DNA of 37,271 bases from an uncultured beta proteobacterium (GCA_903930665.1 CAIYZI010000203.1:1-37271), one strand, 5' to 3'; shown: positions 1 through 7,209, counted from the first letter of the stretch. Numbers and translations are program-made. Notes: generated from the letters alone by a model not told the origin.

Positions 1-24
1 AGATAAATAATTCAAAAATGCCCA

Positions 25-56
25 TGAATTATCTTTGAATTTTCTGAATTATCTTT
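25..56. repeat. Two 12-bp direct repeats upstream of terminase
   Basis: The 12-mer TGAATTATCTTT occurs at 25-36 and again at 45-56, exactly 20 bp apart, with a partial TTTGAATTTT between them. The surrounding 138 bp before the small terminase gene is AT-rich and holds no gene of useful length. Direct repeats next to terS are typical of small-terminase recognition sites (pac or cos), but they could equally be an operator. The repeats are seen directly; the role is inferred. Confidence 0.4.
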
Positions 57-83
57 TTCGTCCTTCTAACGCTCAAACAAGGG

Positions 84-111
84 GAGTGGATTGATGAAAA
101 AAGTTGTATAA
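84..111 (+). promoter_or_regulatory. Possible 5-codon leader ORF with strong ribosome site
   Basis: A GGGGAG ribosome-binding motif sits about eight bases before an ATG at 94, which opens a reading frame of only five codons (M-K-K-V-V) ending at TAA 109-111. The frame is the same as the small terminase frame starting at 139, which itself has no clear ribosome site. It may be a leader peptide or coupling element, or the remains of an older upstream start cut off by the stop. Weak, because such short ORFs arise by chance. Confidence 0.25.
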
Positions 112-138
112 AGATTAACAAACTGGCATAATCAAAAA

Positions 139-492
139 ATGGGAGCACCTCCTGGAAATAATTATAATCCTGCTGGTAGGCCCGTAGGAGCCGTCAACAA
201 AGCGACTTCGAAGGCCCGTGAGGCTATAGCCTTGTTTGTCGATAACAACTCTGACAGGCTTCTAACGTGGCTGGACGCTATAGCCCTTGAAAGCCCAAAG
301 GATGCGTTTGCAGCGTTTATGAGCGTGGTTGAGTACCATGTACCAAAACTCCAGCGTACAGAGCTTGCAGGCGATCCTGAGAAGCCTATAGGCCATGCAA
401 TCACTGTGAGCGAAGAACTGGCGGAGATCATGACGCTTGAACAATTGGAAAAGGTTAAAGAGCGTGTCCTTGCTAAAACCAACGCTGGCTGA
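139..492 (+). CDS. Terminase small subunit-like protein
   Basis: This 117-residue protein opens with a glycine/asparagine-rich GNNYNPAGRPVGAVNK segment, followed by a helical region (REAIALFVDNNSDRLLTWLD) and the stretch FMSVVEYHVPKLQRTELAG. This arrangement is common in small phage proteins encoded just before the large terminase and annotated as terminase small subunit. Its role would be to recognise the packaging site and load DNA onto the motor. The gene overlaps the large subunit gene, as expected for coupled terminase subunits. The ATG at 139 has no obvious Shine-Dalgarno sequence. Position supports the call more strongly than any single motif, because small terminases are poorly conserved. 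Confidence 0.75.
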   Translation: MGAPPGNNYNPAGRPVGAVNKATSKAREAIALFVDNNSDRLLTWLDAIALESPKDAFAAFMSVVEYHVPKLQRTELAGDPEKPIGHAITVSEELAEIMTLEQLEKVKERVLAKTNAG

Positions 493-1957
493 CATTGAGT
501 CGGCGATAAAGATCAAGCGTTTTAATAAAATCAAAGATTTGTTTCCAGATAGTGGTCAATTCAGGCGCGAGCTTTATCCGCGCCATATGGAATTTTTTGC
601 AGAGGGGTTTAATTTTCGAGTCAGGGAGCTCCGAGCGGCAAATCGCGTGGGGAAAAGCGTTTGCGGAGCTTTTGAGGTGGTTTGTCACTTGACTGGCAAC
701 TATCCTGCATGGTGGGTCGGTAAACGCTTTAACCGGCCTGTAAATGCCCTTGTCGCTGGCGAGTCTGGTCGTTTGGTGCGCGATTCGATCCAAATGGAAA
801 TTATGGGGCCTCCATCTGCAATTGGGACTGGATTGTTGCCGGAGGCTTCTATCTATGAGCGGAGGCCGAAAACAGGCATTCCTGATGCGATAGACACGGC
901 GCAAATCCGCCATGTCAATGGCGGCATGTCACAGTTACAATTTCAATCTTTCGATCAAGGGCGTGAGGCGTTTCAGGCAACGGCGCGTGATGTAATATGG
1001 CTCGATGAAGAGCCGCCACTTGCAGTTTACACCGAAGCTTTGACGCGCACGATGACAACAAACGGAATTGTCATGGTGACGTTTACGCCATTAAAAGGCG
1101 TATCGGAAACGGTTTTGTTTTTAGAGGATCAGGCAAAAGAAGGGAAAGTTTGCCTTGTAACGGCAACGTGGGATGACGCGCCGCATCTTTCCGCGAAAGA
1201 CAAAGAAGAAATGCTGATGGCCTATCCGCCGCATCAACGCGATGCTCGGACAAAAGGCATTCCTGCATTAGGATCAGGTGCAATTTATCCTGTTGCGGAA
1301 AGTGATTTTGTTATTCCTGCTATTGATCTTCCTGTTCATTGGCGGCGCGGTTATGCACTTGATGTCGGCTGGAATCGTACTGCTGCTTTGTTCGGTGCTG
1401 TTGATGACGACAACGATACAATTTATTTTTATTCTGAACATTATCGCGGACAAGCTGAGCCTTCCGTACACGCCGATGCAATTCGAGCTCGTGGCGATTG
1501 GATGCATGGTGTTATCGATCCGGCTTCGCATGGTCGAGGTCAAAGCGATGGCAAACAGTTATTTGATATGTATGTTGATCTTGGGCTTAAAATAACAAAT
1601 GCAGCCAATGGGGTTGAAACTGGAATTTTCGAATTTTATCAAAGATTATCGAGCGGTCGCATAAAAGTTTTTAACACATGTGTAAATTTCTTGAATGAGT
1701 ATCGTCTTTATCGCCGCGATGAAAACGGAAAGATTGTCAAAGAAAACGATCATCTGATGGATTGTGGACGCTATTTTGTTGTGTCTGGTATCAATGTTGC
1801 ACAATTCTCGCCTGCTTGGATTGCAAAGACATGGCCGAAGCAGGCTCAAACAACGCAATTCATTTATGACCCCTTTGCCAAAGACCGAGTTCAGCAAGAA
1901 GTCGGAGGCCATCCGCAGACGGGTAACTACAATCCGCTTGACCGCAAACGCTTCTAA
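464..1957 (+). CDS. terL: Terminase large subunit (packaging ATPase/nuclease)
   Basis: The packaging motor that pumps DNA into the prohead at the portal. An adenine-nucleotide binding P-loop variant is visible as RAANRVGKSVCGAF, and a Walker B-type segment as DVIWLDEEPP, whose acidic pair would be catalytic. The C-terminal half resembles an RNase H-fold nuclease: YALDVGWNRTAALFGAVD supplies a first aspartate and GVIDPASHG a second. The length of about 497 residues fits the family. The ORF track begins at a TTG (437). I prefer GTG 464, because AAAAGG lies about nine bases upstream and the product then starts naturally (MSLLKPTLADIE). It overlaps the small subunit gene by 29 bp. Confidence 0.93.
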   Translation: MSLLKPTLADIESAIKIKRFNKIKDLFPDSGQFRRELYPRHMEFFAEGFNFRVRELRAANRVGKSVCGAFEVVCHLTGNYPAWWVGKRFNRPVNALVAGESGRLVRDSIQMEIMGPPSAIGTGLLPEASIYERRPKTGIPDAIDTAQIRHVNGGMSQLQFQSFDQGREAFQATARDVIWLDEEPPLAVYTEALTRTMTTNGIVMVTFTPLKGVSETVLFLEDQAKEGKVCLVTATWDDAPHLSAKDKEEMLMAYPPHQRDARTKGIPALGSGAIYPVAESDFVIPAIDLPVHWRRGYALDVGWNRTAALFGAVDDDNDTIYFYSEHYRGQAEPSVHADAIRARGDWMHGVIDPASHGRGQSDGKQLFDMYVDLGLKITNAANGVETGIFEFYQRLSSGRIKVFNTCVNFLNEYRLYRRDENGKIVKENDHLMDCGRYFVVSGINVAQFSPAWIAKTWPKQAQTTQFIYDPFAKDRVQQEVGGHPQTGNYNPLDRKRF

Positions 1958-2025
1958 GATAATAATTCGGGGAACAGGCAAGGATCGCATCCTGCCTGCC
2001 CCCTAACCAACTACGAGGTGATATC

Positions 2026-2304
2026 GTGTCGGCTAACTTCAAAATAACATCTTTTGTTTTCTTGTGCAGCATTTTATTAAGTGCTTGCGCTCCGCAACAA
2101 CCGATGACCGATAGGCAGCGTGCAATTTTTAATGCATGGGCTATGTCCCCATCGGATTCGTACATTCCATCCTATCAATCGCAGACGGCTGCTTATGTGA
2201 GCAGTCCCCCATCCAGCTTGCCAGAAAATATCAGTTTCGGTAGTTCGGAATTGCCACAAGCTTATCCGAATGTTGTTTTTCCAAACTGCGTGACATGTAG
2301 GTAA
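2026..2304 (+). CDS. Small putative lipoprotein
   Basis: The 92-residue product begins with a basic/hydrophobic segment (KITSFVFLCSILLSACAPQQ) containing a good lipobox, L-S-A-C, so signal peptidase II would cleave before the cysteine and the mature protein would be lipid-anchored in the envelope. The rest is polar, rich in serine, proline and tyrosine, and ends with a C-x2-C motif. The GTG start is supported by GAGGTG a few bases upstream. I do not recognise the family. Phage lipoproteins often act in superinfection exclusion or lysis, but the position beside the terminase, away from the lysis genes, favours a role on the infected cell surface; this is inference. Confidence 0.7.
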   Translation: MSANFKITSFVFLCSILLSACAPQQPMTDRQRAIFNAWAMSPSDSYIPSYQSQTAAYVSSPPSSLPENISFGSSELPQAYPNVVFPNCVTCR

Positions 2305-2307
2305 AAA

Positions 2308-3138
2308 ATGAACATCGCGCATTCATGCATAGCCTGTGGCTCGAAAAATCCAGAGAAAATTCTTTCTGCTTTTGCGCCGTTTATCTCGCATAAGGTTATG
2401 GATTATCCGAGGCAGACAATCGCTTTTGGAAATGTTGCCATGAGGCCGTTACTTTTAACTAACACGATGCATTGCAACGATTGTGGCATGGCATTCTCGC
2501 AGGTTAGATTTGGCGATGAAGAAATGGAGCGGATATATTCTGGCTATCGCAGTGTTGATTATTCTGCACTTCGTGAGAGCTATGAACCTGGCTATGCGTT
2601 GTTAAATGATCGCATCGGGAATGATCCTGTGGAGATTAAAAGCCGTGCTGAGCAAATGACCAAGTTTATCGACGGTGTGGTTGAGTTTGATAAAGTCAAA
2701 ACTGTTCTTGATTACGGTGGCGATAAAGGGCAACACATTCCGCCATGCTTTAATGGCAGTTTACGCTATGTTTATGAGCCTTTTGACGAAACAACGATTG
2801 AAGGTGCGCTTAAACTTAAAAGCATTAACAACATGACATTTGATTTCGTCATGTGCTGCAATGTTTTGGAACATATCCCATATCCGAAATCTACGTTAGA
2901 TATAATTCGACCCTCTTGTCACGAAGGAACCAAAATCTTTATTGATGTCCCGCTTGAAAATTACAGCGGCGGTGCTTGGTGTTGGCACGAACATATCAAT
3001 TTGTTTTCGCTTAATGGATTAAAAAAACTTATTGAGCAGTCAGGATTCAATGTTCTAAAAATGGAAGTGGTTGATCTTGAGCTTGGATGGAGCGTACCCA
3101 GTAAGGCAATTTACTTGTTGGCTGAGGTTGCGGAATGA
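2308..3138 (+). CDS. Zinc-ribbon SAM-dependent methyltransferase
   Basis: The N-terminus carries two cysteine pairs, CIACGS and CNDCGM about 45 residues later, forming a likely zinc ribbon as in sugar C-methyltransferases of the NovU/TylC group. A class I SAM-binding domain follows: motif I is VLDYGGDKGQH, the acidic strand end is YVYEPFD, and FDFVMCCNVLEHIPYP is a typical motif IV/post-IV region. The C-terminal HEHINLFSLNGLKKL segment is also typical of this class. The protein probably methylates a sugar or a related small substrate. It sits directly upstream of two glycosyltransferase-like genes, which suggests a shared glycan-modification job. The substrate cannot be read from the sequence. 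Confidence 0.8.
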   Translation: MNIAHSCIACGSKNPEKILSAFAPFISHKVMDYPRQTIAFGNVAMRPLLLTNTMHCNDCGMAFSQVRFGDEEMERIYSGYRSVDYSALRESYEPGYALLNDRIGNDPVEIKSRAEQMTKFIDGVVEFDKVKTVLDYGGDKGQHIPPCFNGSLRYVYEPFDETTIEGALKLKSINNMTFDFVMCCNVLEHIPYPKSTLDIIRPSCHEGTKIFIDVPLENYSGGAWCWHEHINLFSLNGLKKLIEQSGFNVLKMEVVDLELGWSVPSKAIYLLAEVAE

Positions 3139-3181
3139 AACGCAAACGCTGGATCAGCATTAGCCATTGGGGGATGTTTCT

Positions 3182-3898
3182 TTGTTCATAATGCCAACAA
3201 TGAGCAGGCCAAAACAGGCCGCTGAGGTTTTGCGCCGTATCCGTGACAGCGGATGCACGTCGAAGGGGGCTGTCTTTGTGAATGGCCTGAACGTATGGGA
3301 TACGTATATACGGGAATGCCTACCGAATTTACCGAATGATTGGCATCTTCAATTATGGGAAGAAAATATCGGTGCGCTTGGTGCATTGAATTGGTGCTTT
3401 AGACAATATCCCAACGAACCTTGGTACGGCTTCATCGCCGATGATGAATATCTAATGCCTGAATCTCCGGGAGATTGGGACAATAAGCTAATCGATGCCG
3501 CCGGATCGTGGGGCGCGGCGCATGGTTGGGAAACGCTGCATCAAGGCAAGCGTTTTCAGGGTTATTGCGTGATTGGTGGTGATTTGGCGCGTGCGGTTGG
3601 GTATCTGGCAATCCCTACATGCTGGCACTGGTACGGCTTCGATAGCATGTGGGAATGGCTTCAAGGCCCGAAATTCTGGGGCGGTGGCGAAGCTTACAAA
3701 ATGTACTTTGTTCCCGAAGTGCGTGTTGAACATCGACATGCTTATGTTGAAAAAGCTCCGCTTGACGAGTGTTACAAGCTTGGCGAGTCTCGGAATGAAC
3801 AAGATCGAAATGCGTTTGCGGACTGGATTAAAAACGAAATGCCTCTTGTGGTTGAACGGATCAAGAAAGCGAAAGCTGAATGCGCAAGCCCTATATAA
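3182..3898 (+). CDS. Glycosyltransferase-like protein (GT-A, family 2-like)
   Basis: The product starts with a GT-A-like strand (FIMPTMSRPKQAAEVLRRI) and has an acidic sugar-nucleotide/metal site, GFIADDEYLMPES, about 90 residues in. The C-terminal half is rich in tryptophan and aromatic residues and has an HRHAYVEK motif. It likely transfers a sugar onto a glycan or protein. The start is uncertain: the track gives TTG 3167, ATG 3191 has no spaced ribosome site, and TTG 3182 lies seven bases after GGGGGA, which is why I chose it. A short ATG frame at 3135 overlapping the upstream stop ends at 3190, so an N-terminal frameshift is possible. The 3' end overlaps the next gene by 19 bp. Confidence 0.7.
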   Translation: MFIMPTMSRPKQAAEVLRRIRDSGCTSKGAVFVNGLNVWDTYIRECLPNLPNDWHLQLWEENIGALGALNWCFRQYPNEPWYGFIADDEYLMPESPGDWDNKLIDAAGSWGAAHGWETLHQGKRFQGYCVIGGDLARAVGYLAIPTCWHWYGFDSMWEWLQGPKFWGGGEAYKMYFVPEVRVEHRHAYVEKAPLDECYKLGESRNEQDRNAFADWIKNEMPLVVERIKKAKAECASPI

Positions 3899-4665
3899 TC
3901 TACGCTCCGCCCTATTCGTCGCTGTCTGCTGGCATCAAAGCCCTTCACATGTTGAATGATGCGCTGAACGCAGACGGATATTTGTCAATAACTTTGCCAA
4001 TGGGAGTTGCTGAATCGATCAATGTTGATCCAGAGGCTATCGTTATCTATCCAGAGATAGTTGTGGGAAATCCATTAAACGCAAAGCATGTTGTCCGCTG
4101 GCTTCTCTACTACGCTGGCCGTTACCGTGGCAACCGTGATTTTCCTGATACCGATTTATGCGTGGGCTATACAAAGCTTATTGCTAAGGATTTTGGAACG
4201 AACGCCGTGTTGTTTTTACCCACTGTCGATGAAACCGTGTTCACGCCGCCGCCGTATGGCACCATCCGCAAGGGATCATGCTTCTACGCCCATAAACACC
4301 GGACGTTTTACGGATCAACGATTAATCCCGACATGGCCGGTACGGAGATAACCAATCCCGGCCAAAGTCGGGATGAGATAATTCGCATCCTGCAAACGTC
4401 TGAGGTTATGTTTGCTTATGAGGACACGGCCATGATTATCGAAGCCGTTCTTTGTGGCTGCCCTGTTGTCTGCGTTCCAAGTCCACAATGGCCCGAATGT
4501 TGCGGCATGGAAGATTTTAGCGCAGGGATTGCTTGGGGAATGGATGAATATAACGAGGCTAAACGGACATTGCCGGATGCGCGTAAGCACTATGCAGACT
4601 TAAAAGAAGGATTTAAGGTGCAGTTGAGGGAATTTATCGAAAGGACGCAAGCATGGTCACAGTAG
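3880..4665 (+). CDS. Glycosyltransferase-like protein (GT-B C-terminal motif)
   Basis: The 261-residue protein opens with PYIIYAPPYSSLSAGIKALH, like the first strand and glycine loop of GT-B enzymes. It ends with a segment typical of family 4 glycosyltransferases: FAYEDTAMIIEAVLCGCPVV, where the glutamates usually contact the nucleotide-sugar. It is shorter than most full GT-B enzymes (350-400 residues), so it may be a compact or reduced form. It overlaps both neighbours and follows a methyltransferase and a GT-A-like gene, which together look like a small glycan-modifying cassette. Possible targets are host surface sugars, virion proteins or modified DNA bases; nothing in the sequence decides. 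Confidence 0.7.
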   Translation: MRKPYIIYAPPYSSLSAGIKALHMLNDALNADGYLSITLPMGVAESINVDPEAIVIYPEIVVGNPLNAKHVVRWLLYYAGRYRGNRDFPDTDLCVGYTKLIAKDFGTNAVLFLPTVDETVFTPPPYGTIRKGSCFYAHKHRTFYGSTINPDMAGTEITNPGQSRDEIIRILQTSEVMFAYEDTAMIIEAVLCGCPVVCVPSPQWPECCGMEDFSAGIAWGMDEYNEAKRTLPDARKHYADLKEGFKVQLREFIERTQAWSQ

Positions 4666-4883
4666 AGGATTTGGCGCTAAAACTTGCCGCCTATTGCCGC
4701 GAGAACCCGGAGAATGGGTTGCGTGAGGTTTGGCTTGCCTATGACGGAAATATCGCATTGCCGTTCAGTCGTGGAACGGATAATATGGTTGCTGGAAAGA
4801 ACGGCGTTGATACTATGCTGGTGCTTCGGCCTGATTTTAAGGATGGGCGGAAACTGGTTTTGGAAAAAGGAGATGCTCTGTGA
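4653..4883 (+). CDS. Small hypothetical protein, 76 aa
   Basis: I do not recognise this 76-residue protein. The predicted fold is mixed, with an N-terminal helix (VEDLALKLAAYCRENP) followed by likely strands (REVWLAYDGN, DTMLVLRP). It overlaps the preceding glycosyltransferase gene by 13 bp. The next gene starts at a GTG overlapping its stop codon. This is the first of a run of short, translationally coupled genes, so it is likely expressed with them. Confidence 0.65.
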   Translation: MVTVEDLALKLAAYCRENPENGLREVWLAYDGNIALPFSRGTDNMVAGKNGVDTMLVLRPDFKDGRKLVLEKGDAL

Positions 4884-5026
4884 GAAAATTTAGAGATTTC
4901 ACCAAATGGTTGAAAAGCACTCCATCACAATCTGCGTTTGCTGTTGTTGTGAAGATTTATTATCCAATGACTAAGGATGAAGTATTTCAAGTGATAATTC
5001 CGTGGATTCCGGGAGAAATCGCATGA
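4880..5026 (+). CDS. Small hypothetical protein, 48 aa (not in ORF track)
   Basis: A GTG at 4880 overlaps the preceding stop (GTGA) and lies seven bases after a strong AAAGGAG ribosome site. The frame runs 48 codons to TGA 5026, giving RKFRDFTKWLKSTPSQ at the N-terminus and a beta-like AFAVVVKIYYPM in the middle. The strong ribosome site and the ATGA overlap with the next gene make it very likely real despite its size. The function is unknown. Confidence 0.65.
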   Translation: MRKFRDFTKWLKSTPSQSAFAVVVKIYYPMTKDEVFQVIIPWIPGEIA

Positions 5027-5205
5027 CCGCGCTTGAACACGCCAACCTTCTTAATCTCAAAATGATGTGCCTGTCGTTCGCTGTGAACGGTGGTGGACAT
5101 GAGGATGAGATTATCGCTCGCGCTGAAAAGTATTTCGCGTTTGTGACGAGCCAGAAAAAGAAACCAAGCTTGCATGTTGTCCCAAACGACAATGGTGCAG
5201 CATGA
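5023..5205 (+). CDS. Small hypothetical protein, 60 aa
   Basis: The track starts this frame at GTG 5002, but the ATG at 5023 fits better: it overlaps the upstream stop as ATGA and has GGGAGA eight bases before it. The product (MTALEHANLLNLKMMCLS...) is largely helical, with a lysine cluster (SQKKKPS) near the C-terminus. There is no recognisable domain. Its stop overlaps the next start, again as ATGA. Confidence 0.65.
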   Translation: MTALEHANLLNLKMMCLSFAVNGGGHEDEIIARAEKYFAFVTSQKKKPSLHVVPNDNGAA

Positions 5206-5381
5206 AAGACATCATCCGGGCCGCTAACCGCATCGCTGCGTTCCTCCCGGAATCGATGCAGCTTGAGTGGTCAATCGTTGTTCACGACACGGAAGCGTTT
5301 AAGGCTTTGACACCGGAAGAAGTTGAAGAGGCTAAGGCGCATCTTGAAGATTTGTTGAATGCGAAGGCTGCAAATGCCTAG
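5202..5381 (+). CDS. Small hypothetical protein, 59 aa (not in ORF track)
   Basis: ATG 5202 overlaps the previous stop by four bases and opens a 59-codon frame ending at TAG 5381. The product begins MKDIIRAANRIAAFLP and ends in an acidic helix (TPEEVEEAKAHLEDLLNAKA), so it is probably a small helical protein. Coupling to both neighbours is the main evidence that it is translated. The function is unknown. Confidence 0.6.
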   Translation: MKDIIRAANRIAAFLPESMQLEWSIVVHDTEAFKALTPEEVEEAKAHLEDLLNAKAANA

Positions 5382-5544
5382 TAAAAGCCCTGCACAAGCG
5401 AAATTGATGAGGATCGCTGCCCATACCAAGGGTGGCTATGGCGGTGTTCCGCAATCGGTTGGCAAAGAATTTGAATCTGCCGATGAAGAAAAAGTTGGTA
5501 AAAAGAAACCTAACAAATCCCCGATGAGCTTGTATAAGAAATGA
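5374..5544 (+). CDS. Small conserved phage protein (MPSKS...GVPQSVGKEF family)
   Basis: From ATG 5374 the product reads MPSKSPAQAKLMRIAAHTKG and then GVPQSVGKEFESADE, a pattern I recognise from many short phage proteins of about 50-70 residues near head or packaging genes (start MPSKS, middle PQSVGKEF). No function is established to my knowledge. The GAAGG motif six bases upstream favours 5374 over the track start at 5359. The C-terminus is basic (KVGKKKPNKSP). It overlaps the genes on both sides. Confidence 0.7.
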   Translation: MPSKSPAQAKLMRIAAHTKGGYGGVPQSVGKEFESADEEKVGKKKPNKSPMSLYKK

Positions 5545-5708
5545 AACCCCGCATCGACCAACGCACCCTAACTGCCAAGCCGCGCCGTGGTGCCGTCAAG
5601 AAGTTCATCACGCATCCCAAGAGCAGCAAGCATTTTGAAACGCCAGCAACGGCCAAACACGGATTAAAAAAACATGTTCCAAATCTGCATCGTCCCAAAC
5701 AACACTGA
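5541..5708 (+). CDS. Small very basic protein, 55 aa (not in ORF track)
   Basis: ATG 5541 overlaps the previous stop (ATGA) and opens a 55-codon frame ending at TGA 5708. The product is rich in lysine, arginine and histidine (KPRRGAVKKFITHPKSSKHF), with almost no acidic residues, so it may bind nucleic acid. It overlaps the next gene by 35 bp, more than the other genes in this run, which slightly lowers confidence. Confidence 0.5.
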   Translation: MKPRIDQRTLTAKPRRGAVKKFITHPKSSKHFETPATAKHGLKKHVPNLHRPKQH

Positions 5709-6006
5709 CGCTAATCTTTCGCTGTCTTACAAACTGCGTGAAGATGCAGAAAAGACTTACGAGACTATTTCGGAAGGCATGCAGCATGACAATCGCATGA
5801 AGCTGCATGACGACTACGGCTACAGATGCACGGTGCGTGGAACAGCAATTTCTTACATTTTATTCGTCGATGTTGAAAAATCTCAGCTTGTGCCGTTCGA
5901 CAAACAAATGGCGATGGATCTCGCCAACAAAGTTTTGTCAGATAAGCTTGAAGCCCTAGGATTTAAGCCGCAACCTCCGAAAAAGTCACCGATCATCCAC
6001 AATTAG
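5674..6006 (+). CDS. Hypothetical protein, 110 aa
   Basis: This 110-residue protein looks mixed alpha/beta (FQICIVPNNTDANLSLSYKL; YGYRCTVRGTAISYILFVDV) with a proline/lysine-rich tail. I do not recognise a family. It ends the run of small coupled genes and is followed by a non-coding gap of about 110 bp. The ATG at 5674 lies within the end of the preceding small gene. Confidence 0.6.
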   Translation: MFQICIVPNNTDANLSLSYKLREDAEKTYETISEGMQHDNRMKLHDDYGYRCTVRGTAISYILFVDVEKSQLVPFDKQMAMDLANKVLSDKLEALGFKPQPPKKSPIIHN

Positions 6007-6027
6007 GAACAATCAATAACGCATATA

Positions 6028-6110
6028 GTCTTATAAAGACAAATTGTTATTATTGTTTTAATTCAATTGGTTAAATGATATTCTGAACCCCAAACCATAC
6101 TCTTGGGGTT
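6028..6110 (+). promoter_or_regulatory. Two inverted repeats in the gap before the GNAT-like gene
   Basis: The 112-bp gap holds a small hairpin (GTCTT at 6028-6032 with AAGAC at 6036-6040), then T-rich sequence. A perfect 8-bp stem follows, AACCCCAA at 6086-6093 with TTGGGGTT at 6103-6110. The second stem ends eight bases before the ATG at 6119, and its GGGG is the only ribosome-site-like sequence for that gene, so folding could limit translation. It lacks the run of T residues of a normal intrinsic terminator. The AT-rich stretch between the hairpins could hold a promoter, but I see no good -35/-10 pair. Confidence 0.4.
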
Positions 6111-6118
6111 ATCCTGTA

Positions 6119-6925
6119 ATGGGACAAGCAGCGAAAATTAACTATGCCGCTCAGGATTTGAATATTTCGCGTATGACGCTCGATAATGTGGAGCATGTTA
6201 ACGCTATTCTTAACGATCCCGCTATTTTTCCCTTTATAAGCGCAGGCACAACGGAACCGCTTGATGCACGTTCTGTATTGGAAAACCCAATACATTACGT
6301 TCTTGGTTGCGATGATGCGGTTGTAATGTTCATACAAATCCAACCGGGAATTTATGATTTTCACACATCAATTTTACCAAAAGCGCAGCATGGATCGTGG
6401 CGGTTGCAAGCTGGACGCGCATGCTTTGAGTACATGTTCACGGCAACGGATGCTTACGAACTAATAACCCGATGCCCAGTTAGCAACAATCTCGCGCACA
6501 TAGGAGCCAATCTTTCTGGCATGCATCTTGAATTTTCAACACGTCCCTTTTGGCCGATAAAAGACGGCTACGAATCCATGAATATTTTCACGCTTTCCCT
6601 TCCGCAATGGGCGGAAAAGATTTCTGATTTATCGCATGAAGGAAAATGGCTGCACGATAAATATAAATCTGAATTTGAACGTCTTGGAATGGATGTTAAA
6701 CCCCATCCTGATGATTTTGTGCATGATAAATATTCAGGGATTGCTGTTGCGATGATTAAATCAGGGCAGCTTTATAAGGGAATTAATTTTTACAATCGCT
6801 ACGCTTTCGTGGCTGGCTATGACCCGATTATTCTTGAATCCGAAAATCCAACAATTCTTAAATGTGCGGATATAAAAATGCGCATAACCGATGAAAGTTT
6901 TGAGGTTCTCCCATGCCAACAATAG
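6119..6925 (+). CDS. GNAT-like phage protein (DUF2824-like)
   Basis: A 268-residue protein whose N-terminal half resembles an acetyltransferase-like fold seen in some phage head-region proteins: YVLGCDDAVVMFIQIQPGIY, then FHTSILPKAQHGSWRLQAGR and a later CPVSNNLAHIGANLSGMH. The HGSW segment sits where GNAT enzymes bind acetyl-CoA. The C-terminal part is helical and unfamiliar. The gene begins the portal cluster, and its 3' end overlaps the next gene by 13 bp. Whether it acetylates anything or serves only as a structural fold is unknown. Confidence 0.55.
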   Translation: MGQAAKINYAAQDLNISRMTLDNVEHVNAILNDPAIFPFISAGTTEPLDARSVLENPIHYVLGCDDAVVMFIQIQPGIYDFHTSILPKAQHGSWRLQAGRACFEYMFTATDAYELITRCPVSNNLAHIGANLSGMHLEFSTRPFWPIKDGYESMNIFTLSLPQWAEKISDLSHEGKWLHDKYKSEFERLGMDVKPHPDDFVHDKYSGIAVAMIKSGQLYKGINFYNRYAFVAGYDPIILESENPTILKCADIKMRITDESFEVLPCQQ

Positions 6926-7206
6926 CTGGATTTAGCACAGCATCAGTCTTGGCGGCAGGTGGATTGGCTGCTGGTGTGGGCGGTATAATTTCATCGGCGG
7001 TTAGTGCGCCAGGAGTACCAAAAGTTCCCGCTGTCCCGCCATCGGCTAATCCTGCAACGCTGGCTAATGCCGCAACCTCTGGCGCATTCATCAATTCGAA
7101 AGCAAAAGCCGCTGGTGCCATAGGCCAAGGATTTGACAACACGATAGCGACATCGCCGCTTGGCACAAGTGCCCCTAACACGGCCAAGGGAACGTTATTA
7201 GGATAA
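6913..7206 (+). CDS. Small head/ejection-region protein, 97 aa
   Basis: The protein is rich in alanine, glycine and proline, with a hydrophobic N-terminal segment (FSTASVLAAGGLAAGVGGII) and a C-terminus SPLGTSAPNTAKGTLLG. This resembles small podovirus proteins beside the portal that end in a similar T-S-P-L-G ... L-L-G tail. It overlaps the upstream gene and is separated from the portal gene by three bases. The exact role is unknown; a membrane-active or head-internal function is possible but inferred only from composition. Confidence 0.6.
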   Translation: MPTIAGFSTASVLAAGGLAAGVGGIISSAVSAPGVPKVPAVPPSANPATLANAATSGAFINSKAKAAGAIGQGFDNTIATSPLGTSAPNTAKGTLLG

Positions 7207-7209
7207 CTT

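Noticed and set aside
1278-1595. 105-residue, very hydrophobic plus-strand frame inside terL that looks like a membrane protein
   Set aside because: The hydrophobicity is what a shifted reading of T-rich codons produces, the start is GTG with only a poor ribosome site, and the terL frame has normal conserved motifs here.
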